Program-made: the position numbers and the translations under genes
The notes under the pieces: model-generated
Told to the model about the DNA's origin: nothing
Seen by the model: the letters and a program-made list of their open reading frames with translations, nothing else
Databases searched by the model: none
Shown: positions 58,298 to 64,000 of the stretch, in pieces
Layout of the letters: every line of letters starts with the position of its first letter
Position numbering within the stretch: the stretch's first letter is position 1
Assembly: GCA_029202545.1 (NCBI GenBank)
Contig: CP119311.1
Coordinates: forward strand, 5,952,001-6,016,000
Reading direction: 5' to 3'
Origin: Candidatus Pseudobacter hemicellulosilyticus
GTDB taxonomy: Bacteria; Bacteroidota; Bacteroidia; Chitinophagales; Chitinophagaceae
DNA: 64,000 nucleotides

Positions 58298-59554
58298 ATG
58301 CGATACCTTACCTGTCTGATCATCAGCATCCTGTTCCTGTACCCGATAAAGGCCCAGGTAACGGACAGCGGACCTGTTAAAGCTGCAGCAGAATGGCCTG
58401 AACGCTATATGCCCCTGCTGAAGGGGAAAAAAGTAGCCATTTTTGCCAATCATACCAGCCTGGTGGGCAACAAAAATCTCGTTGACACCCTGCATAGCCA
58501 GGGCGTGGATATCCGCAGGATATTTGGGCCGGAACACGGTTTCCGCGGCACCGCTGACGCCGGCGCCAAAGTGGCCAATGAAAAAGATCCGGCCACAGGC
58601 ATCCCTATCGTTTCACTCTATGGTAAAAAAAGAAGGCCCTCCGCGGAAGACCTGCGCGATGTGGATATCCTGATCTTTGATGTGCAGGATGTGGGTACCC
58701 GCTTTTATACTTATATCTCTTCCCTGGAAGAATGTATGAACGCCTGCATTGAGCAGAAAAAAACATTGATGGTGCTGGACCGGCCCAACCCCAATGGTTA
58801 CTATGTGGATGGCCCCGTGCTGGACACCGCCTTCCGGTCCTTTATCGGCATGCAGCCCATTCCCGTAGTACATGGTATGACCATGGCCGAGTATGCGCAA
58901 TACCTGCTCTGCGAAGAAAGGACAAAACCAGCAGACCCATATAAGCTGGTGCAGGTTGGCCTGCAGCCCAATCCCCGCGAGAAGAGCTTACCGGCAGCGC
59001 ATTTCAAGCTGACAGTGATCACTATACCCTACTATGATCACCAGTTCCAGTATGCGGTACCGGTAGGCCCCAGCCCCAATATGCCGGATATGTCCGCCAT
59101 CCTCCGTTACCCCAGCACCTGCTTTTTTGAAGGCACGGCGCTGAGCGAAGGCCGTGGGACCGACAAACCCTTTCAACTGATCGGTCACCCTGATCTCCCA
59201 AAAACCATGGTGAGTTTTACACCACGCAGCAAGCCCGGCGCTATGGACCCCAAGTTGAAGGATAAACGCTGTTATGGCTGGGACCTCAGTGGCAACTGGC
59301 GCCAGCTATACAAAAGCATCAACAGACAGCTCCAGCTGACCTGGCTGCTGGAAGCCTATCGCTTATTCCCCGATAAAGACAGTTTCTTCATCAACAAAGG
59401 CGTTACTTTTAACCGGCTGGCGGGCGGCGCCACCCTCCGGGAACAGATCAAAGCCGGCCTCACGGAAGAAGAGATCCGCCTGAGCTGGCAGCCGGCGCTG
59501 GAAGCGTTTAAACAGATCCGGAAGAAATATTTGCTGTACCCGGATTTTGAGTAA
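58298..59554 (+). CDS. Exported exo-beta-N-acetylmuramidase, NamZ (DUF1343) family
   Basis: 418 residues with signal peptide (TCLIISILFLYPIKAQ). DUF1343 landmarks: LLKGKKVAIFANHTSLVGN, RRIFGPEHGFRGTADAGAKV, IFDVQDVGTRFYTYISSLEE, MVLDRPNPNGYYVDGPVLD and EGRGTDKPFQLIGHPDL. NamZ enzymes release terminal MurNAc from peptidoglycan glycans. The product would suit the MurNAc kinase/murQ pair at 2.2-3.9 kb in the same window. Preceded by a GGGACGAACC element. Confidence 0.92.
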   Translation: MRYLTCLIISILFLYPIKAQVTDSGPVKAAAEWPERYMPLLKGKKVAIFANHTSLVGNKNLVDTLHSQGVDIRRIFGPEHGFRGTADAGAKVANEKDPATGIPIVSLYGKKRRPSAEDLRDVDILIFDVQDVGTRFYTYISSLEECMNACIEQKKTLMVLDRPNPNGYYVDGPVLDTAFRSFIGMQPIPVVHGMTMAEYAQYLLCEERTKPADPYKLVQVGLQPNPREKSLPAAHFKLTVITIPYYDHQFQYAVPVGPSPNMPDMSAILRYPSTCFFEGTALSEGRGTDKPFQLIGHPDLPKTMVSFTPRSKPGAMDPKLKDKRCYGWDLSGNWRQLYKSINRQLQLTWLLEAYRLFPDKDSFFINKGVTFNRLAGGATLREQIKAGLTEEEIRLSWQPALEAFKQIRKKYLLYPDFE

Positions 59555-59652
59555 TGATGCTTTCTTCTCTTTAACAAACTGTATACAGCCCGTTGCCATT
59601 ACTGGTCAGCAAGGCAGGTAAGCGCTGCTCAGCTTTTGGCGCGTAATAGGGT

Positions 59653-59679
59653 TTGTTAAAAGCAGGCGCTTTATCTTTG
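59653..59679 (+). promoter_or_regulatory. Probable promoter of fmt
   Basis: TTG (59653-59655), 16 bp, TATCTTTG (59672-59679). The spacing is shorter than at the other promoters here. It leaves a leader of about 48 nt before the ATG at 59732. Confidence 0.5.
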
Positions 59680-59731
59680 CGCTCCGTTGCCTGAAGCGCA
59701 ACGTCCTTTTCACGTAAAAACCGGAACAGTT

Positions 59732-60667
59732 ATGATCCCTTCTTCTCTCCGCATCGTATTCATGGGCACGCCTGAGTTTGCTGTAGCCTCCCTGGACGCC
59801 TTGTTACAGGCCGGCGCCAATATTGTGGGTGTGGTCACCGCACCAGATAAACCGGCAGGCAGGGGCATGAAGCTCACTGAAAGCGCTGTTAAGAAATTTG
59901 CGGTAGAAAAGGGATTGACTGTATTGCAGCCGGAAAAACTGAAAGCCCCGGAATTCCTGGATGCCCTGCGCGCACTCAACGCCGACCTGCAGATAGTAGT
60001 AGCATTCCGTATGCTGCCGGAACTGGTCTGGAATATGCCGCGCCTGGGCACTGTCAACCTGCACGGCTCCCTTCTCCCCCAATACCGTGGCGCCGCCCCT
60101 ATCAACTGGGCGGTGATCAATGGCGATGCGGAGACCGGTGTCACCACTTTCCAGCTGCAGCATGAAATTGATACCGGCAATATCCTGCTGCGCGAAAGTT
60201 TTCCCATTGGCGAAAACGATACCGCCGGTGAAGTGCATGATAAAATGAAAATGATCGGTGCGGCCGTACTGGTCAGAACGGTGGAAGGACTGGCAGCTGG
60301 CACCCTGACCGCTGTTCCCCAGCTATCCGTGGCTGATACCGGACTGCGGCATGCGCCCAAGCTGTTTACGGAGACCGGCCATATAGACTGGAACCAGTCA
60401 ACCGCCGCCATCCACAACCTGATCCGCGGCCTCTCCCCTTTTCCGGGCGCCTATACCACACTGGAGGGAAAGACCCTTAAGATCTATCGTAGCCAGAAAG
60501 AAATTGCCGGCAGCATCCCGCAACAACCGGGAGAACTGATCACAGATCAGAAGTCCTATCTCAAATTCAGTACAGCGGATGGGTATATCCAGGTGCTGGA
60601 ACTGCAGCTGGAAGGCAAAAAACGGATGACTGCAGGTGATTTCCTGCGGGGATACCGCTGGTCCTGA
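59732..60667 (+). CDS. fmt: Methionyl-tRNA formyltransferase
   Basis: Formylates initiator Met-tRNA with 10-formyl-THF. 311 residues from ATG 59732 (MIPSSLRIVFMGTPEFAVAS). The formyl-folate site is NLHGSLLPQYRGAAPINWAV with the catalytic Asn-His region and a conserved Asp in EIDTGNILLRE. KPAGRGMKLTESAVKKFA near residue 50 is the tRNA-binding loop; an OB-like C-terminal domain follows (about 210-311). The in-frame codon 45 bases upstream falls in the leader. Confidence 0.95.
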   Translation: MIPSSLRIVFMGTPEFAVASLDALLQAGANIVGVVTAPDKPAGRGMKLTESAVKKFAVEKGLTVLQPEKLKAPEFLDALRALNADLQIVVAFRMLPELVWNMPRLGTVNLHGSLLPQYRGAAPINWAVINGDAETGVTTFQLQHEIDTGNILLRESFPIGENDTAGEVHDKMKMIGAAVLVRTVEGLAAGTLTAVPQLSVADTGLRHAPKLFTETGHIDWNQSTAAIHNLIRGLSPFPGAYTTLEGKTLKIYRSQKEIAGSIPQQPGELITDQKSYLKFSTADGYIQVLELQLEGKKRMTAGDFLRGYRWS

Positions 60668-60765
60668 TCTCCGGAAAACAGCAAGGCTGCCAGCAGGCCC
60701 AACTACTGATGTTTCGTTGATACCCCCTGACAGCCTTTATATGTATTTATTACGAAAGCCTGCGT

Positions 60766-61914
60766 TTACTTTTTCTTCAGCGCTTCCATTTCTTTTTCCA
60801 GTGCTTCCAGCCTTTGCATCAGCAGGGCTTCCCTTTTCAGTTGTGCCGCTTCCCGATCCTGTTGGGACTGCAACTGCTGTTGCTGTGTGGCCAGTTTTTT
60901 CTCCTGGTCAATAGCATACAGCGTCAGCTCTTCAATCTTGCGCAGCAGCACAGCCTGGTTCTCACCCAGGTAAAGGCCGTTCTTTTTTACCTCGGCTTCG
61001 GAAGGAACATACGGCAGATGACGGTGCTGTTGAATGAATGCCTCTACCTCCGTCAGGGCGGGGAGTTTATAGTTGGGCGCAAAGACAAAATCAGCCCAGG
61101 TGGCCTGGGTGACTTTTACCTTACGGGCATGGATCTCCCCTTCCACGGCCAGTTTGGCGGCAGCAGGTGGAGTCATGGTTCCGATACCTACATTGCCATC
61201 AGCAGTGATGCGAATACGCTCCTGGGCAGAAGTACCTATCCTGATAGGACCTGCCAGATAATTGAAAATGACAAAAGAGTTGGGAGAACTGGTTGTTGAG
61301 CTGTTCAAAGCAATAGCGGCGCCGTGTGTACCTACCGAAGCACCCACATTATTGAAAAAATTCATCCTTGCAACAGCAGAAGTTCCATTGCTTGCATTCC
61401 GGATATTGAGCATGGGTAAATTGGAATTGGTATTCTGGAAAATATCCAGCAGGTAAACGGGATTATTCAAATTGATGCCCACATTCCCAAGGTTATTGAC
61501 CCGCATCTTTTCTGTAATGGTACCGGCATTGGCCGTATTGAAAACGATGGAACCGGAATTGTTGGCGCTGGTCCTGACACCGGCTACAAAGCCCAGGTTA
61601 TAATTGGTATTTGTGTTATTGTCCTTTATCTGAAAGCTAACTGCAGCGCCTAATCCATTGGTAATGGCAGCAGAAGTAGAATGCCTCAGTATAATAGAGG
61701 AGTTGGTGGCATTGCCTACCGTATTGATCCGTTCAAAAGCAGCAGGTACAACAGTTGGATGAGCTACATGCAGCGGGTATTCCGGATCAGTTTTACCGAT
61801 ACCAATTCTGCCTGTATCAGACCAGGCGGTATTCTGTGCAAAAAGGCCATTGAATTGACTAAAGGAAAAATAACAGAGGAATAGTACGGACAGACGGATG
61901 AAATGACGATTCAT
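60766..61914 (-). CDS. Exported tail-fibre-like surface protein with C-terminal coiled coil
   Basis: 382 residues. Signal peptide (LSVLFLCYFSFSQFNGLFAQ), then a beta-rich, Asn/Thr/Ser-rich body with phrases such as GRIGIGKTDPEYPLHVAHP, NLGNVGINLNNPVYLLDIF and DGNVGIGTMTPPAAAKLAV typical of tail-fibre repeats. Then the Bacteroidota end module TWADFVFAPNYKLPALTEVE and QHRHLPYVPSEAEVKKNGLY, and a 60-residue Gln/Glu/Lys coiled coil (QQQQLQSQQDREAAQLKREA). Chromosomal relatives are surface proteins of unknown role, so this need not be prophage. The middle of the gene is more AT-rich than its neighbours. Confidence 0.85.
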   Translation of the reverse strand: MNRHFIRLSVLFLCYFSFSQFNGLFAQNTAWSDTGRIGIGKTDPEYPLHVAHPTVVPAAFERINTVGNATNSSIILRHSTSAAITNGLGAAVSFQIKDNNTNTNYNLGFVAGVRTSANNSGSIVFNTANAGTITEKMRVNNLGNVGINLNNPVYLLDIFQNTNSNLPMLNIRNASNGTSAVARMNFFNNVGASVGTHGAAIALNSSTTSSPNSFVIFNYLAGPIRIGTSAQERIRITADGNVGIGTMTPPAAAKLAVEGEIHARKVKVTQATWADFVFAPNYKLPALTEVEAFIQQHRHLPYVPSEAEVKKNGLYLGENQAVLLRKIEELTLYAIDQEKKLATQQQQLQSQQDREAAQLKREALLMQRLEALEKEMEALKKK

Positions 61915-61950
61915 AAGCGTCAGCTTAAGGGTTAAAGGGGGTCATGAAAA

Positions 61951-61982
61951 TAAAAAGCCGGACCAGTTGATCCGGTCCGGCT
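61951..61982 (-). terminator. Terminator of the LysM protein gene
   Basis: AGCCGGACC (61956-61964) pairs with GGTCCGGCT (61974-61982); on the minus strand TTTTTATTTTC follows. Confidence 0.85.
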
Positions 61983-62004
61983 ATAAAATTACAGATTTCT
62001 GTTA

Positions 62005-63057
62005 TCAATATTTCACGTCTACATAAAACTTGCCTAAAGTGGCGCCCAACTCAGAGGCCGCGGCATCACTGACACGGATACTGAGGCCTACACTTTCCTT
62101 CATATCCGGCAGCTGGCCCAGCACTTTGGCATAAACACTTTTATTGGTGGAAGAGAAAGAGACCTTCACAATAGTCCCGATGGGTACATTGTTCATCAGG
62201 GCATAATACTTTCCATCCTGCCAGCCGCTGGTGCTGCGGAATACACCGGCATTACCCGCTGTTCCTTTGTTGGTCTCGGAATACTGGGTCCTGAAATAAC
62301 CGCCTTTGAAATTGGCCGGCGTTTTATTATAGTCTGTGTTCACGGCAGGCTTAGGCTCTTCCGTAACTACAGGTTTAGTTTCTGTTTTGGGTGGTTCCGT
62401 TTTTACCGGCTCTGTTTTCACAGGCTCCGTTTTCACAGGCGTAGTGGGCGCTGGCGTTACTACTGCAACGGGTTCCGTTTTTACCGGCTCTGTTGCCGGA
62501 GGAATTGAAGGTATTGCAGGCGGAGCTGTAGTTGTTGTTGGCGCCACAGCTACACTGGATACGCTTGACAGACCGCCGCCGGCTAATGGGCTCTGGCCTG
62601 TTTTCACTTTCAGGTAGCCTATTGTCAGCTTCATGCCCTGCTTCAGCTGATCATTGGTCACATTATTCCATTTTTCCAGGTTGGCCACCGGGACCTTATT
62701 ATGGTTCTGGCTGATCCGGTACATCCACTCCTGGGACTGTACCACATGTTTAACAGGGACAAATACCTCGTCACCGGCCTTACTGCCATCCTGCGAGAAA
62801 TTGGCTTCCGTTAAGGGGATCTTCAACAACTGGCCAATGGACAGCGGTTGTTCCAGCGTAGCGCCATTGAAGGGCGCAATATCCCGGGGACTCTGGTTAT
62901 AGATCCGGCCTACACTGTACCAGTTCTCTTTAGGCATTACTTTATGCACCAGGTACAACTGCGGAGCACTGCCCTGGATGATCAGGTCAGACTGCGCCTG
63001 TACCCACTGCACCATCAATACAAATACGAATGGAAGAAGTCGACTGATTTTGATCAT
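62005..63057 (-). CDS. LysM protein with Pro-rich linker and RlpA-like barrel domain
   Basis: 350 residues from ATG 63057. Signal peptide (LLPFVFVLMVQWVQAQ); two LysM-like segments, about 35-85 (HKVMPKENWYSVGRIYNQSP ... LLKIPL) and about 105-155 (HVVQSQEWMYRISQNHNKVP). A Pro/Thr/Val-rich linker follows (about 170-245) with the repeat VKTEPVKTEPVKTEP. The C-terminal domain (about 255-350, AGVFRSTSGWQDGKYYALMN ... GTIVKVSF) resembles the double-psi beta-barrel of RlpA-like proteins. It probably binds the cell wall; catalytic residues of a transglycosylase are not evident. Confidence 0.85.
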   Translation of the reverse strand: MIKISRLLPFVFVLMVQWVQAQSDLIIQGSAPQLYLVHKVMPKENWYSVGRIYNQSPRDIAPFNGATLEQPLSIGQLLKIPLTEANFSQDGSKAGDEVFVPVKHVVQSQEWMYRISQNHNKVPVANLEKWNNVTNDQLKQGMKLTIGYLKVKTGQSPLAGGGLSSVSSVAVAPTTTTAPPAIPSIPPATEPVKTEPVAVVTPAPTTPVKTEPVKTEPVKTEPPKTETKPVVTEEPKPAVNTDYNKTPANFKGGYFRTQYSETNKGTAGNAGVFRSTSGWQDGKYYALMNNVPIGTIVKVSFSSTNKSVYAKVLGQLPDMKESVGLSIRVSDAAASELGATLGKFYVDVKY

Positions 63058-63097
63058 AATAGCTCTTTTCGTAACGGTGCAAAGATGCAGCATATTT

Positions 63098-64000
63098 TTA
63101 ATTGTTTCCGCTTTTCAGTATCCGCCAGGCCGAAGGGTAGTAATTGTTGACCCGGTTAGGCAGCAACTTGACCCAGCCCAGGGAGAAACCGGCGTATTGC
63201 ACCAGGGCCCAGCCTTTGGTTGTGGCAGCCAGCTCCAGCGGTTCCTTGCGCAGGTATTGCAGGGCTTCCGCCTTTTTTAACGATACTGCAACAATTTCCG
63301 GTGCCAGCAGGCCGCTCAGGGCCAGCGCATGTTCCGGCACCAGGTCCTTTCCGGCAATTTTTCCCAGGGTAATACCCGCAGAACGAATATAAAACTTGTC
63401 GGCAATAGTGAGCAATTCCTGTTCCAGATTGGTGGGAAAGGCCAGGATCAGTTCCTGCTGCTTCCAGAACTGCCAATCGCCCGCCTGCCGCAGCCAGGGC
63501 TGCACCACGGCGGCCTCGGCTTTGCCGGCTTTTACCAGGGGCGCTTTCTTTGGAGATCGGGACGCATAGCGGTCGCCCTCCTTTTTTCGGAAACAGGCCA
63601 GGAAAAACCCTTCGCCTTTTATTTTATCAGGGAAGAAACGATAACCGGCCGCCTGGTGCAGGGCTGATTGTACGGGTACAATACCCCAATCGGGCTCCGT
63701 TTGCAGGGGCACAGTTTCCAGCTGGAAAGTATCCATCAGCCAGTCGAGGATGTCCTCATCCTCTTCCACAGAATAGGAGCAGGTGCTATAGATCAGCAGG
63801 CCTTCATCGGCCAGTGCGGTAAAACTTTCAGCAAGGATCCGCTGCTGACGCTGGCAGCAAAGCTGAACGGCCTGCGGACTCCATTCCCGGATGGCTTCAG
63901 GTTCACGGCGGAACAGTCCGCTGCCACTGCAGGGAGCATCAATCACCAGCACATCAAAAAAACCGGGGATGCGTGCAAAATCCTGCGGATCGTTATTGGT
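63098..64000 (-). CDS. rRNA cytosine-C5 methyltransferase (RsmF/NOL1-NOP2-sun family), C-terminal part
   Basis: 301 codons from the right edge to the stop at 63098; the N-terminus lies outside. SAM-methyltransferase core: VLVIDAPCSGSGLFRREPEA with the PCSGSG cysteine and LLIYSTCSYSVEEDEDILDW with the catalytic TCSY cysteine. The remainder (from about codon 190) has the PUA-like RNA-binding region (LTIADKFYIRSAGITLGKIA; LGWVKLLPNRVNNYYPSAWR) seen in RsmF/YebU. Expected to make m5C in 16S rRNA. Its stop is 41 bp before the LysM gene on the same strand. Confidence 0.92.
   Translation of the reverse strand, partial: TNNDPQDFARIPGFFDVLVIDAPCSGSGLFRREPEAIREWSPQAVQLCCQRQQRILAESFTALADEGLLIYSTCSYSVEEDEDILDWLMDTFQLETVPLQTEPDWGIVPVQSALHQAAGYRFFPDKIKGEGFFLACFRKKEGDRYASRSPKKAPLVKAGKAEAAVVQPWLRQAGDWQFWKQQELILAFPTNLEQELLTIADKFYIRSAGITLGKIAGKDLVPEHALALSGLLAPEIVAVSLKKAEALQYLRKEPLELAATTKGWALVQYAGFSLGWVKLLPNRVNNYYPSAWRILKSGNN

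Noticed and set aside
60766..61914. Prophage remnant, because of tail-fibre-like sequence
   Set aside because: It has a signal peptide and the common Bacteroidota surface-protein end module, and no other phage gene is present.

Overview
The window reads as chromosomal DNA of a Bacteroidota bacterium, most likely family Chitinophagaceae (inference from gene content, no 16S seen). Supporting signs: Bacteroidota-type promoters (TTG, about 17-21 bp, TAnnTTTG), few Shine-Dalgarno sites, PafA-type phosphatase, DUF6249 and 7TMR-DISM-type proteins, a complete-looking aminomuconate branch of kynurenine breakdown, and moderately GC-rich codon use. Nearly everything is housekeeping or metabolism; I see no insertion sequence, prophage, tRNA, rRNA or CRISPR array.

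Layout. 0-1.3 kb: an aromatic amino acid operon on the minus strand (pheA, then an aminotransferase cut by the left edge), preceded by what looks like a full transcription attenuator: a near-leaderless Phe/Tyr-rich leader peptide, an antiterminator segment and a terminator just before pheA. 1.6-3.9 kb: MurNAc salvage genes (sugar kinase, murQ). 4.1-11 kb: S41 protease, DUF6249 protein, ECF sigma/anti-sigma pair, Tex, an alpha/beta hydrolase. 11-16 kb: PLP/CBS-domain synthase, a 1-kb non-coding stretch with a candidate small RNA, a cobalamin-binding-type protein, a kinase-fold protein of unknown role. 15.9-18.3 kb: class II and class I fructose-bisphosphate aldolases side by side. 18.4-24.2 kb: PafA phosphatase, an alpha-oxoamine synthase, a second candidate small RNA, a thioredoxin-fold lipoprotein, ubiX, lolA. 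24.5-31.3 kb: ftsK, a DISM-type histidine kinase, DUF423, shikimate kinase, glutaryl-CoA dehydrogenase. 31.5-33.6 kb: a second ECF sigma operon. 33.8-44.5 kb: S9 peptidase, pyrF, then the kynurenine cluster (kmo, kynU, RidA deaminase, aldehyde dehydrogenase, SDR against haaO and ACMSD). 44.6-57.6 kb: GDPD, Mrp, a carboxypeptidase-regulatory-like protein, hbd, YigZ, ribD, prmC, ExbB/ExbD, SPFH protein, YpdA, DUF2784, pepT, CPBP protease. 57-64 kb: FKBP isomerase, NamZ-type muramidase, fmt, a tail-fibre-like surface protein, a LysM/RlpA-like protein and an rRNA cytosine methyltransferase cut by the right edge.

Across the intergenic spaces runs a repeat family with the invariant core GGGACGAACC (complement GGTTCGTCCC). 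It often follows a T-run or terminator and at several sites forms arrays with a period of about 61-64 bp. This repeat, the pheA attenuator and the two orphan small-RNA candidates are the parts of the window that the ordinary gene annotation does not explain.
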